A stretch of DNA of 64,000 bases from Artocarpus heterophyllus. Its lineage: Eukaryota > Streptophyta > Magnoliopsida > Rosales > Moraceae. The stretch's first letter is position 1; the number at the start of each line of letters is the position of its first letter. Below are positions 34,060 to 46,579 of this stretch, in pieces. Made by a program: the position numbers and the translations under genes. Where the stretch lies: the NCBI GenBank assembly GCA_025403435.1, contig CM046348.1, forward strand, positions 28,538,148-28,602,147, given 5' to 3'. The notes beneath the pieces were generated by a model, which was not told where the DNA came from, ran no database searches, and saw only the letters and a list, made by a program, of their open reading frames with translations.

Positions 34060-34210
34060 AATTTTTTTTTTATGTGTTCAGGAAAAAGGTTTATGACAAA
34101 CGTTTTAAGAAAAACGTTTAAGAAATGTTTTATAAAAAACATTTCAGAAATGTTTAAAGAAAAACGTTTCAGAAATGTTTAAAGAAAAACGTTTTAAGAA
34201 CAAGGCTTTT
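34060..34210. repeat. AAACGTTT-type short repeats
   Basis: Repeated units like AGAAAAACGTTTCAGAAATG, spaced 20-35 bp, with a palindromic AACGTT core. Part of the long LTR. Confidence 0.55.
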
Positions 34211-34640
34211 ATGGGAAAAGCTTTTAAAGCATGTGAAAATTATTTGTGAGATTTTGTTTGAACTAACTGAGTGAAAGCTCATAAAAAGTTTCTTCATGCT
34301 ATAGGTAGCCCTATGGGTAATCAGTAGGACTTGTTAAAAGAGCTGGGTGCTGTGGAGGACAGATGCGAAGATTTGGGTATGGCTACCACTACAGTATGCT
34401 TCCGCTACTCAAACAAAGGGTTTTTCCACTGTTTGATATAGTGTTTTCAAAGTTTTAAGAAAATCAAAGTTTTAGGAAATGTTTTCAAAGTTTTATGATA
34501 TATTTACAAAATGTTTTATTTACTTATAAAGTTAAGTTTTAATTAATGATTTAGTAAATTTTTCTTAATAAGTTTTAAGAAAAGATTTGAAATGGTTTTA
34601 AAGTTAAGTGTTGAGCAAAGTCTCAACTTGAAATGTGACA

Positions 34641-35257
34641 GAAGTCACAACAACCTTTAAGAAGTCACAACAACCTTTAAGAATGGTTTAAAGATTGTAA
34701 AGGGAAAAAAAATTATTTTAGTATTTTTCTTACTAAGTAAGTAAGATTAATATTTAAGTAATGATGTTTAAGAAAATTAAGTGACTGTCCGAAAAGGTAC
34801 GTCGTCATAAAACACTTCTTTGAGGCTTAAACCACATAGGCTACCCCTAAGTTCAAGTATATTTATACATCAAGTTGAGGCCAAGATTAAGTGAGAAACA
34901 TAAGGGATGGCATAATTTTGAAATTGAAAGAGAATATATGATATTGGAAGGTAACATGGTGCTGAAAGACTAGGGATGGTTTATAAAATTTATTCCTATT
35001 TTTTTTTAGATGTAGAAATTTATAGTTAGTTTGGAACATGCATCTAGTAAATGGATTCCTTTCTTTTAATGTTTTCTTGACTTAAATAGATTCATATATG
35101 TTATACCCAAATCTTTACAAGCCAAGATTATCTCAAAATCATTGAGATAGAAGTTAAGAGCTCAAATCTATGCTATTATTTCACCTCATTTAAGAGACAC
35201 TAATGATGATAGGGGAAGGATGGGCTAAAGGTCATGTCTACCCTTTAGAAACATACT
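34641..35257. other. Unassigned stretch
   Basis: It begins with a perfect 23-bp tandem pair (GAAGTCACAACAACCTTTAA units at 34641 and about 34661). The rest is AT-rich without coding signal. Confidence 0.4.
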
Positions 35258-35950
35258 AGCAAGCTCATGCCCTTACTCAATATGAGAGTAAGGCCATGCC
35301 TTCTTCAATATGAGAGTAATTTCGTGTCCTTCCTCAACATTCTAGCAAGGCTATGCGTCTTTTGATATGTGAGCAAGGTCGTATTCCTCCTCAACATGAG
35401 AGCAAGGTCATGTTCTTCCTCGACATGCTAGCAAGGTTGTGGCACCCCACAATGTGCTACTTTTCTTTCACCTCATTTAAGAGACATTAATGATGATAGG
35501 GGAAGGATGGGCTAAAGGTCATGTCCTTGCTCAACATGAGAGCAAAGCTAAGGTTAAATCCTTTAGAAATGTACTAACAAGTTTATTTACTTGCTTTACA
35601 TGAGAGAAAGGCCATGCCCTCTTCAACATAAAAGCAAGGCTGTGTTCCTCCTCAACATACTAACAAGGCTATGAACCCCTTAACATGCAAGCAAGGTCGT
35701 GTTCCTCCTCAACACAAGAGAAGACTGTGTTCTTCCTCAATATGCTAACAAAACCATGTCCTTCTATGACATGCTAGCAAGGTTGAGGTACCCTAAAACA
35801 TGCGAGCAAGGCCATGCCTCCTTGACAAGAGAGTAATGCCATGTCCCTTCTCAACATGCGAGCATGGCCATGCCCTACTCCACATGTGAGCAAGGCCATG
35901 CATCCTTGTTCTACATGCAAGCAAGGCCAAACCCTCATCAACATGAGAGC
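35258..35950. repeat. Minisatellite with GCAAGGCCATG-type units
   Basis: About 20 degenerate units of 30-38 bp with the core ACATGAGAGCAAGGCCATG and a CCTTCCTC-like part. A longer block (TTTCACCTCATTTAAGAGAC followed by GATAGGGGAAGGATGGGC) occurs twice, at about 35180 and 35470, giving a higher-order pattern. The open frame on its minus strand is only a by-product of the repeats. Confidence 0.85.
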
Positions 35951-36037
35951 AAGGAAATTCTTCTTAGCTATCATCTCATAACATTCGAACCTTTTGAGAT
36001 AACCGCCTAAGTAACTGCTATCTTGCATGTCATCAAT

Positions 36038-38013
36038 GTTGGAAAAAATTACACAATGGAATTTTAAAATTTTTAAATAAAGTTGTTTTTATAGAATTGA
36101 GTTAGGCATGCTATATATCATAAATTATTCTCTGATCTTTATACCTCTAAAAGATCGATAACTGCACTTATAACTAAATTAATTGTGCATAACTTCTACA
36201 GGAGAATTACGTTCGAAAGAACCTGCACCAACTAGATTTTTTGCTTTTCTCTTTACATAACTGGAGTACGATTGGGCATACATAGTTCAATCTTTTGCTT
36301 GGCAATGAACCTCCTTCCAACCACAAGAGAAAATCTAGAAGTATTGTTCTTGATGTTGCACAATAATTCTATGTAAGTTTTAGAGTTTTGTTCTCTAGAA
36401 AACTCTATCTAAATTTCTCTAGTGATCTTCCAAACAATAGAAATAACTTTCCCATTCATAGTGGTTGGTAGGGCATCAATTCTACTCAAAAGGTGTTTCT
36501 AAATTCGTTCTTAGACCAAAAGATTGGTTCAAAACATGTAAAGACACGTATTTTTGTGTGGCTAACCTCGACTGGTCCTATGCAACTGGTGGGTCAGTCC
36601 TATTAAACCGGTCGTCCGGTCAAGGCTAAAGAGCAACCATTTTCGGCTTAATCATGCCGGTCGACCATTGAAAGCCACAAGTTAACTGGTTATGACCTGA
36701 TTGGATAGTATTCTATTTTATTTGACTCAGGAATCTTTCATAGAACCTTAGTTTCAATTCAAATAACCTAATATAGTAGTTACCTAATTAAAATAGTCAT
36801 AAACTATAATCCTATATTAAATACAACAAATACAAATAACTCAATATATTTATTTTGAATCAAATCATGGAATTAATTCAACCAATAAACTGATATGAAT
36901 TACAATTCAATCAATCAAATTTGAACCGATTATAGAATTAAAATAAGTTACCAATTTGTAGGAAAAACACTCCGTATCATCACAACAAAGTATATGAGCT
37001 AGCAAAGGGGACCCGATGGATATATATAGATCAAGCTCCTATAATTATAAAATGACATGTCCTACACACGCTCATTTTACAATTCTCAACTCTAATGCCA
37101 TTCCACTAAAAGCTTAGAGCTGCACTTTTGAACTATATACCAAATTACAAAATTCTATTTTTTCGTCTATGACATATTATGATGTGTAATATCCCCATAG
37201 GATATCTATCATAGTTTTGGGAACAAGTTACGTTTTACCTTCCTGACTACATTTATCTAATATTCTATTATCTCATTGTTGGAATACTTACTATATAACC
37301 AACACAAATAGTAAACCATTCGGTCACACGAATGTATCCAAATGGTTAAGCGTTCCAGTTTTCCAATTCTTGTATAATGCCTATAAGAGGATATTATTAA
37401 CTTTACTAAAGAGCTATGGTTATCTATCAATAATGATTCTATGTCATTCAAGGGCCATGTGTCCAACGTACCAGTATGCATACCTTTATATAATTTAAGA
37501 TGTCACCCTTTGATATATTCAAAAGCACAAGTCAAGAATATGGACCTATCGATCCATTTTAGGATTAAGATGCAACATATAGTTGTCTAAAGTGAATTGA
37601 TTTATTAAAACAAAATTATTAACTAAATCCTTATCTAATATATTATCGCCAATGGCAATATACCAATGTCTCTACTCGTTCTGATGACCAAGACAAGTCA
37701 TCTCCCACCAGGGATGTAGATAAAATAGCAATCTTATTTTGAATAAAGCTTCAAACTTTATTCCCTCGATTATGGACCTTTGCATGTAAACTATCACCTT
37801 AAGACTCATGTCTTCCGTATAATCTTTCCTTCATATGTATGATCTTAAAGGTTTAGAATGACAATCTCATACTTTAGTTTTATTATCATATATTTATCAT
37901 AAATGAATATGAAGTGGGACATATTGTTATATGATGTAATTAATAAATTCTTTATAGATCAAATGTCTTAAAAATAGTAACAGTGCTTAGTCTTTAGGGC
38001 ACTAAGTTTGACA
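36038..38013 (-). repeat. 3' LTR of the minus copia element
   Basis: On the minus strand it starts TGTCAAACTTAGTGCCC (38013), after the purine tract GCAAGTGGGAAAT, and ends TTTTTTCCAACA (36038). It has the features of the LTR at 55749-57785: start motif, the ATAGAT/GGGA blocks and the AAAATTTTAAAA end. It is the most diverged member in the window. The flank ATCAA (36033-36037) would be its target site. Confidence 0.75.
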
Positions 38014-38025
38014 ATTTCCCACTTG

Positions 38026-41000
38026 CCCTAAGTGAGTAAATATGACATATTACGCTTCCCCATAGCCTCGACATGCTTCTTGAAATTCTTTGACAGTAAT
38101 GTCTTTGTGAAGAGACCATCTATATTGTCATTGGATGCGATCTTGCATATTGCCACATATCGATTCTTTATGAAGCCCCTTATTACATGATACTTCGATC
38201 TATGTGCTTACTCATCTTATGATATCTTGATTCCTTGGTATTAGCTATAGCTGCACTATTACCACAATATAACGTAATTGGCTTGTCTATACTAGGAACT
38301 ACCTAAAGGTCTCTAAGAAACTTGTAGAGCTCCACTACTTCTTTTGAAGCATCACTAGCCACCATATACTCGGCCTTCATCATTGAATTAGTAATGCAAG
38401 ATTGCTTTACACTCATTCAAATAATGGCGCCTCTTCCAAGAGTAAATATAGACTCATAAGTCAATTTCCTCGAATTTAAGTAGGATTGAAAATTTGAATT
38501 AGTGTATCCAAAAGGTGTTATACACCAGAATATACCATCATATAATTTCTAGTCCTTCTAAGGTACTTGAAAATATGCTTAATCATCACCTAAAGGTTTA
38601 GTTCAAGACTCGACTGATATTGACTTACTATCCTGACTACATAGCATATGTCAGACCAAGTGCAAAGCATCACATACATGAGATTACCAACAACCAAAGC
38701 ATAAGGACTTTCTTCATGTATTCTGATGTATGTGATTCCTTCTTTTTACATTTATTCCTTAGCTATAAGTTTAGCCTTATAGGTTTCGACCTTCCTATCT
38801 GCTTTTTTTTTCTCTTATAGACTCATTTACATGCTATGGCTTTTATCTTTTCGAGAAAGTTACAAGCTCTCAGACTTGATTAGTATCCATATATTTCATC
38901 TCAGAGTTCATAATGTTAGACATGTATGCCCTAAGGAGTAAAAATGTAATATGTTATTGAAGATATTTTTATCAATAAAGAATTTATTTATTATTTATAT
39001 ACCAAATTGTTGTCCTTTTTACATTCATATTTGTTGAATATATGATAAGCAAATAAAAGTCTAAGACTGTTGGTCTAAGCCTTTAAAATCAGGCATATGA
39101 TGGATAGATTATGTGGAAGACATGATTCCAAGGGTGATAGTCTAAATAATAAGATTCGCAATCGATGGAATAAAGTTGGGTGCTTTATTCATACAAAGAT
39201 TGTTATGTTGTCTATATCCCTAACAAAGATGGTTTGTCTTGGCCATTAGAGGTGGACTCTGTAAATAGAAACATTGGTACATTGTCATAGATGACAATGT
39301 ATTGGATCGGGATATAAAGTGTAATTGATTTCGATTATAATTCTGTCTCAGCAAATCAATTCACTTTAGACAATCATATATGTTGTATCTTAATCTTAAG
39401 ATGAATAGTGGGCCCATTGTCTTGACTTATGTCTTTTGATGTACCAAAAAGTGACATCCACAATATATGATGATATGCATACCGGTACGTTAAAGACATG
39501 ACTCTTGATAGCGTAGACTTGTTATTCATAGATACAAAATCCATAGCTCCTCTTTAGGAGTCGATGATTTCTTCCTATATGTGTTATCTTGTAATTGAAA
39601 CACTAGAGCGCTTAACCATTTGGATACATAGGTGTAACTGAATGGTATTCTGTCTTTGGATGGTAAGTTTTTTGATGGTGAGATAATGGAACATAAGAGA
39701 AAAATAATCAGAAAGGTAAGGCATAATTTATCCTTAAGCCGACTATGGATAATCCTATAGGGATACGATACATTATGATATGTCATAGAGATTTAGCTAT
39801 TCGGGTTTCGTAATTCTATATAGTTCGAGAGTACAGCTGTAAGCTTTTAGTGGAGTAGCGTTAGAGTTGATAATTATAAAATATATATGGGATATTGGGT
39901 TTTATAATTATTAGGAGCTTGAACTATATAGGTACATTAGGTTCCCTTTGCTATCTCATAATAAATCTTGTAACGATATGACGTGCTTTTCCAATCAATT
40001 GGTGACGTATGTCAAATTATTAGATTGGTTGAAATTTGATAGGATTAGATACTTCATGTCTGTTTATTGGTTGAATTAATTTTGTGAAAAATTAATTCAA
40101 GATAAACTTGTTGAATTATCAGCAATATTTATTTTCCTAGAGATTATCTAGATATTGTTATTTTAATCAGATAGCTTTTCTATTGAGTTAAAACTGAGGC
40201 TTCATCTTAAGAATCTCGGGTGGAAAATAAAAGATTCACAGGGATCATTGATTGTAAGTTCGGCAGGTCGGTCTTTAGGTTTAGCCTGTTGATGGAGTAA
40301 GTTAGCAGGCCGATCCACCAGTTCGGTCTGCCGACTGAATAATAATCTGATCTTGCATTTTTACGCGATTTTTGAGGCCTTATCTGATAAGGACTAACAC
40401 TTGGGCCTAATTCTATAAATAGAGAGTGAGACTTATAAGTTATTTAGATTAGTTGAGAAATCTAGAATGAGGACTCTGTCTGTGAGTCTCTGAAACTCCC
40501 CTAAGAGCTATTGGTCACCAATCACGAACCTTAATTCTAGGTATTTCTTAATTGGTTGGAAGGAGAGTTACCAAGGAAGAGCTGTACATTGTACGCCCAT
40601 ACGCACTCTAATCGTGGATAGAAAATAGCAAAGAAGATCAATTGATTGAGGCTCTTTTGGAACGTTCTTTTCTTCATGGATTGTGGGAGCTTTTTGGCAA
40701 ATAAGGTTAGTAAGATCTGGTTAATTTATGCATATAGTGTGGCAAACTTTTGTTTTGGAAAATACTATGATTAAAATTTTTAAAATTTATGCTGCGTACT
40801 ATTTTTTCAACACATAACTTTAACCCAGAGTTTTGTATCAACATCATTCATAGCCTCATTGTAAGTGCATGTAAGGATCCTTGTCATGTTCGAATGGTTC
40901 AATAAGTAGGCTTCACCATTAAACATATACCTCTTAGGTTGACGTCTAATCCTCCCACTACATCGAAGCTTTGTAGGTTGTTGTTCAGTCAGCTTTTTTA

Positions 41001-41323
41001 CCTTGATTGGATTGGTTTCTATTGGAACTACCATTTCCTCGAGTACCACTATAGTATAAGGCTTAAAGTCATTCACATAACTTCCCTCAAGGAATGTTGC
41101 ATTCTTCAAAATTACATTATTATTTTTGGTTATTAAAAAAGCCATATTTTGTCCCTTTAGGATATTCTACAAACATGTAAACTTCCAAAAGTGCATCCAA
41201 CTTATTCTCTTCCTTATCTAGGACATGTGCAGGACATCCCCAAATGTAAATATGGTTTAAGGATCTCTTTTTATCCGTCCACAACTTGCGACGAATTTTA
41301 AGAACCGATTTTGAAGGTACATT
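38026..41323 (-). pseudogene. Copia integrase end, RT start and RNase H (broken; interrupted by solo LTR)
   Basis: On the minus strand (41323 down) the integrase C-terminus shows [12 protein letters not shown], followed by NATFLEGSYVNDFKP, SGRIRRQPKRYMFNG and NEAMNDVDTKLW. The frame meets the solo LTR at 40812 and resumes past it at 38913 with NSEMKYMDTNQ, a stop and EL, as in the copy at 61860. The catalytic core of RT is deleted: the text jumps from YKAKLIA-like residues to ITYIRIHE-like residues near 38740. RNase H follows (KAEYMVASDASKE, CKIASNDN). Confidence 0.75.
38914..40812 (+). repeat. Solo LTR of the copia family, with target duplication
   Basis: 1899 bp, TGTTAGACATGTATGCCC to TTTTTTCAACA, flanked by CATAA on both sides (38909-38913 and 40813-40817). 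It belongs to the same family as 55749-57785. It was inserted into the RT start of the minus copia element, and the coding text reads on when it is removed. A solo LTR of this kind arises when the two LTRs of an inserted element recombine and the interior is lost. Confidence 0.92.
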
Positions 41324-42256
41324 GCGTTAGACTAGATGCCCTAAGGATCAAATGATGTAGTTGTTTTTAAGATATTTAATCAATAAAGAACTTATTATTA
41401 TTCATGTCATATATAAAATGATGTCCTCTTTATATTTATTTATGTTGAATATATGATAAACAAACAAAAGCTTGAGATTGTAATCCAAAACCTTTAAGAT
41501 CACACCTATGATGGACAAATTGTGCAAAAGATATGAATCTTAAGGTGATAGTCTATATATAAAAGGTCTAGCAATCAAGCAAATAAAGGTGGCGCTTTAT
41601 TTATGTTAAGATTATTATGTTTTCTACATCCCTAATGGGAGATGATTTGTCTTAGTCATCAAAGTGGGACTCCACGAGTATAGACATTGGTATATTGTCA
41701 TTGGTGACGAAATATTGGATCAGGACTAAAGATGAATTAAATCCGTTGGTAATTCCATTTGAATAAATCAATTCACCTTAAAGAATCATATGTGTTATAT
41801 CTTAATCGTGAAATGAACTAATGAGCCCGTATTCTTGACTTATGTCTTTTGATGTACCAAAAGTTAACATCCTGAATTAAGTAAAGGTACGTATGCCAGT
41901 ACAGTGGAGACATGACTATGGATGACGTAGATTCGTAATTCACAGATATGGAATTCATAATATTTTTTGTAGAGTTAATGATATTCTCTTATAGGCATTA
42001 TCCTATAATTAGAAACTGGAGCGCTCAACTATTTGGATATATTTGTGTAGCCGAATAGTATACTATTTGTATTGGTTTGAATAGTTAGTATTCCAATAGC
42101 AAGATAATGGAACATAAAATAAATGTAATCGGGAAGGTAAAATAGAATTTATCCTTAAGTAGATATTCTATAGAGATGTTGCACATGATGATATGTAATG
42201 GAGGAAAGGCTTACTGGAGTTTCGCAATGTAAATATAGTTCGAGAGTGAAGCTTAA
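41324..42256 (+). repeat. LTR fragment of the same copia family
   Basis: It starts CGTTAGACTAGATGCCC (TG start decayed) and follows the family LTR for about half its length, to GAGAGTGAAGCTTAA. There the Athila-type LTR begins. The second half is probably beyond the Athila element, to the right of the window. Confidence 0.7.
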
Positions 42257-43668
42257 TGAGAAACGTGCAAGTGTAGATGATCACAAGTAATAAAATGGGA
42301 GTAAAGTATCATTTTCCTAAGGGATTGATTTGTTAAAAATTAACCAATTACCATAACTACAATAAATTTAATTTTATCTAAGCAATTTCAATTTATAAAA
42401 GAAAACTAAAATAATTTATTCAACTAAAGGCGAGAAAGTAATCAATGTTGCAAATTGGAGAAAAGGATTGAAGAGAACCCAATGATATATAGGCTAAGAG
42501 GTTTTTGCTTTCACTTGGCTTGGCTATGTTGTCCACTTCAATAGCTTGTTGATTGTTTTTATCCAAATCATTAATCGTAGGTTTTGTCCTTTTATTTTCA
42601 CTCCTTCTCTCGAGTGAGAAGTAAATTTCACTCTCTCTGCTTAGTGACGAGTAAAATATATGTAAAACTAACTAAAGTAATATCCTTGTTAACTCAATTA
42701 ATTATGCATTCATTATGCACCAACCTACTCTATTGATTACCTAAGTATAATGGCCTCTTGAACTCAATATACTATAGGTTGTGTTTCTTAAGTCTCATCA
42801 TGTGGAAATGACTTTCCCAAGACTAAATCCACACATCTAAGAATTCTAATTTATTGACAAACAAACAAAAACATAATCATGGAGAAACACAAATGATTTG
42901 GAAATGAAATTCAATCAAAAACCAATTAAAGATTTAAAACATACTCAATAACAAGCTATATCAATCCCCCTAGCTTTAGAAATTTAGTTAAACATAGAAA
43001 ATTCCATATCCATAATCAAAATCACTACACAAATCAAATCTATGTTCATCTCAATTTAAGGAAAATACAAGTTCACAAGCTAAAAAAGAGAAAGAGAGGA
43101 AGAAATGAAGAACTCGTTGATGCCACCAAGCTTTAAGCCTTTAGTACTCCTTGAATCTCCAAGAATTCTCCCAAACCTTGGATTTTCTCCTTTTGGTGTT
43201 TGTGTTTTTGGGTCTCCAAAATGCTCCTTTGAAATCTTATGTTTTTTTTTATACTCTGCTCTAAATGGCTGTAAAATGACAGCAACATGTGTCCGAGCAC
43301 TACAACGGAAGTATTTCCCGTTGTAGTGCCGCCAAGGGTGCATAGGGGTTCCCTAGGATTCAAGCTCGATCGTTGCAACAGATGGATTTGTCGCAACATT
43401 GGCTGACTGGTTTGCTACTGGGGCACTATAGCGCCAATTCTTGTAAACTTGGCTTCTTTTGGATTTGGCACTGCAATAGGTATTTCTGGCGCTATAGTGC
43501 CCTTGGCTGTTCAAAGATCTCCTTTTCTTCCTCCAAAATTCCTCTTTTTTTTTGCTCCCTCTTGCATTGGACTTACAAAAACAAATTTAAACACAATAAA
43601 ACACTAGCAAAATGCTCAAACACCAACAAAAATACTTACATGAATCACTTAATAAAACCAAATTATCA
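42257..43668 (-). repeat. 3' LTR of the Athila-type element
   Basis: On the minus strand it starts TGATAATTTGGTTTT (43668), right after AAGTTTGGGAGTATT, and ends CACGTTTCTCA (42257). The TGATAA start and the CTTAGGAAAATGATA phrase near the end are common in Athila LTRs. The predicted target site is CTTAA at 42252-42256. Confidence 0.7.
43297..43502. repeat. Two perfect inverted repeats in the Athila-type LTR
   Basis: GCACTACAACGG at 43297-43308 pairs with CCGTTGTAGTGC at 43318-43329 (9-base loop). GGGCACTATAGCGCCA at 43421-43436 pairs perfectly with TGGCGCTATAGTGCCC at 43487-43502. Confidence 0.85.
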
Positions 43669-45363
43669 AATACTCCCAAACTTAGAATTTTACTAGCCCT
43701 CGAACAAAAGCAAAACAAATCAACAAGGTGTGAGTCTAGGCATCAAATTGATAACCAAGAATTTTACCACAAAACCACAAATGACTTAAGTTCAAAGGGA
43801 AGGCCAACTATTGTGAGAATCTAGATTTTCAAAAGTCAATAGTAGTATATTTTCACTTAAAACTCAAGTGTGTGTATGAAGGCCAAAATCACCCAACCGA
43901 TCAAACACCATATTGAATTATACAATAGGTTCAAGGATTATCTTCAATTGATGAATACAAGAGCTACCATAGCCCAAAATAGCGTTGCTCTCCAGTAATG
44001 TAAGCTCGTGTAACACCAAAGACTAATTAGGACTTTGTAAGGCTTGTAACGTATGGCTCGGGTAAAGGGTAGGTGAGAACAAAAATTTTAGGCTCGGATC
44101 ACCCTAGGCACATCATGCAACTATAGACCTCACAACAACCTAATAGAAATCCCCAAATATCCCCAACTTCATATCTCATCAATCAACACTCACTTATTCA
44201 ACAAAACTACACTAAATTAAATAAGAGAAAAAAATAAGATAAAATAAATAAATAAAAGATAATAACAAACATAATTTGTGACTTTTGTACTTTTATTCCT
44301 TTTTTTCTTTTTTTTTTAATTTTGATTTTTCTCTTTTTATTTTTTTCATTTGGAAATGAAATTACTACACCCCCAAACTTATTTATTAACATGTATACTT
44401 GTTTGGGTGTAGCATATTTTCTCCTCTTCTTTTCGAGAGGAGATTCACAAATAAAGACACAAGAAAAACAGAAAAAATGGAATGAGAACCGTCAAAGAAT
44501 ACATCAAAACCCAAACACAAACTCATGATGAATCAAAATGTGCTCAAATAAAGTGAGGAATACAATTTGTGTGTAAAGTGATGGGTTAAGTGTTTGGTGA
44601 ATTCTTTGATTGGCTAGGATAGATAGTGAAAGAAAGAAAAGGCTTTAAGGCTCAAAGAGGGAAAAAATAGTTAAAATCCAAAGAGTAGGTTTACAAAGGC
44701 TCAAACATCCAAAACATGGCCTTGCTCCAATGTTACCTAACTTAGGATTTTGCCTTAACTTCCACTAAGTTGAGTTTTGGAGCCCTAAATAGTCTACGAA
44801 TTTCCTACATGCATAAATTTCTCTAGTGAATTGAACAATGGGTGATTAAGAACCTTTGTGCTTAAATGATTTAAAGTCAAAAGTATCATGTACTAGCATG
44901 AATGAGAAGTACATGCACAAACATAGACCAAGGGGCTTAGAAGCATACACAAACAAGTACATGCACAAATATTCTGAAAACACCCTCAAACTTAAAAATT
45001 TGCATTGCTTTCAATGTAGAAAATGAAATAAAAGTACAAAGGGGCTTAGAAGCATGAACCTGGGAGGCGAGACCTTCTATTTGTCTAGTGGGACCATATA
45101 TTCATCCTCGTTGCCTCCTTATGTGAATGGGGCTGCTAGAACGACTGTATCAAACTAGGAGGAAACTGCGGTAGCTGAAAGCATGGTGTCATAGCTAGAT
45201 GGAATGTATGCTCCATGCTTTGGAAGTAAGCATAATCGAATTAGGCCTTCTTAATCCGGTGTTGTCCATCATAAAGGGCATGGGCCTTCAAGTTGTCTAT
45301 CTGATAGCCATATTGCTCCATTGTGTCATAAAGGTCAGAAATTGTGACCTTGGCCTTGGACTT
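43669..45363 (-). other. 3' UTR region of the Athila-type element
   Basis: No coding domain is seen. On the minus strand there are three purine-rich tracts of the PPT type: next to the LTR at about 43672, near 44370 (AAGTTTGGGGGTGTAG) and near 44985 (AAGTTTGAGGGTGTTTTC). Only the first adjoins the LTR; the others may be duplicated remains. T- and A-rich runs fill much of the rest. Confidence 0.5.
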
Positions 45364-46211
45364 CTACTTCACCACTTGTTGAGAGCTTCTTGCTTCTTTT
45401 TCAATATCTTTAGGCTGATTGTTCCATATATGAAGGATTCCATTGTAGTCAAGGGCACAAACAGGCTTGCATAAATTGCTATCTTCAATGATCACAACCA
45501 CTTTCTCGAATAGCTCCGTGAGTAGGGAGGGAAAGGCATCCCTACGCTGTTGTTGCAGATAACGTAGAGGATGGAAGAGTGGATGTTTGTGCCCACGTTC
45601 ATGGAAAACCCCTTGGCAATGGCATAGATAGCAAAAGCTCTCTCTCGGGAGACCACCAACAAGTAGGATGTCGGGTATATTCTTGCACAGATGAAATGGT
45701 ACCAAATCTTCATATTCTTCTTTAGGTACCACAATTCAAAGGTAGACTCGACTCCATTTGCCAAGGCCCACCTGCATTCCTAAAAACAAATTTCCCTTAC
45801 CACCTTCTTCATATCCAGTTGGTTAACATAAGTGGCTAGTTGGTCAACTGAAGGTATGGGAGCTTGTAGATGTTGGTTGATAGTCTTGACATCAATCTTT
45901 ATTGCCTTGCTGCAGACCATCGTCTTGTTTCCTTTGCTATACTTGGCGTTGGCATAGAACTCCATAACAAGCATCATTGCGCCAAGTTTTGGGGTGGCAC
46001 AATACTTAACCCAACTCTGGTCCTTGATAATTTGGACAAATTTAGGAAGAGTCACTGCCTGAATTTGAAATCCTTTTTCTCTTATGCCTGCTTTCCTTAG
46101 TGCATACTCATTGTAATTAAATTCAGCCTCTTTACAGACAAATCTATCGGACACACAATCAGGAGTTGAACTTGCCCCATTTTTCTTGTTAGCAGTAGAC
46201 TTTCGTGACAT
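45364..46211 (-). pseudogene. Accessory ORF downstream of Athila pol (plant transposon protein-like domain), broken
   Basis: The minus-strand start is MSRKSTANKKNG (46211). Then come KGFQIQAVTLPKF, a MLVMEFYANAKYSKG block, NQHLQAPIPSVDQ, WYHFICARIYPTS and FAIYAIAKGFSMNVG. This order matches the 'putative plant transposon protein' domain that I know from many plant retrotransposon annotations; its molecular role is unknown. One in-frame stop at 45780 and one frameshift near 45540 break it. After the shift the text reads PSLLTELFEKV, as expected. It occupies the place where some Athila elements carry an envelope-like ORF, but I see no signal peptide or clear membrane segment. Confidence 0.65.
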
Positions 46212-46579
46212 TTTCCACTTCCACCAAATATTGTGACACTAATAACAATGACCAAGCACATAACAACCCAAAATGTACCAACTAAGAATGCAAACCAACC
46301 AACGAACACAATAGCGCTAATCAAATATCACAATCAATCCAACCAAGTAAAAAAGCTACACTATTAAGCAATTCCTACAATAAACCAAAAAATTAACAAA
46401 ACTTCACTCAAAGTAGCCAATTTACCCTAATTTCACTTCAAACCCAATCAAGTATCCACTAGTAATTTCATAAATATACCAAGCAAATTCCAAAATTTTC
46501 CAAGCTTCTACAATTTTTCCACAAAATTTCATCCCAATTTTTGTTCTTCACAAGCAAATCACGGCTCCTCAATTGGCAA

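Larger units (their letters stand above)
30405..34640 (+). repeat. Long LTR (family shared with 52604-55725), probably Ty3/gypsy solo or truncated LTR
   Basis: It starts TGTAACACCTGCGC, and a likely end is AAATGTGACA near 34640. No primer site or gag follows, so it is a solo or cut LTR. It shares, in inverse orientation, several blocks with the LTR at 52604-55725: the CAGTAT hairpin region, a TATA/CT-rich leader, GAAAGTTAAAACACAAAAGT (about 32100), and the block with GCTATAGGTAG and TGGAGGAC (about 34300). Long LTRs that start TGTAAC fit Del/Tekay-like elements, but no coding domain confirms this. The flanks GAACA and GAAGT do not form a clean target duplication. Confidence 0.6.
36038..41323 (-). 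mobile_element. Ty1/copia element, minus strand, 5' part missing, split by a solo LTR
   Basis: It consists of the 3' LTR (36038-38013), the PPT and the end of RNase H, an RT remnant, and then, beyond the solo LTR at 38914-40812, the RT start and integrase end up to 41323. There it is cut by another LTR fragment. Its proteins closely resemble the copia element at 55749-64000, so it is an older relative. The right-hand remainder is probably outside the window. Confidence 0.8.

Noticed and set aside
35774..36028. Open frame with Cys/His-rich repeats resembling a small metal-binding protein
   Set aside because: Produced by the minisatellite; the repeats in the protein follow the DNA units.
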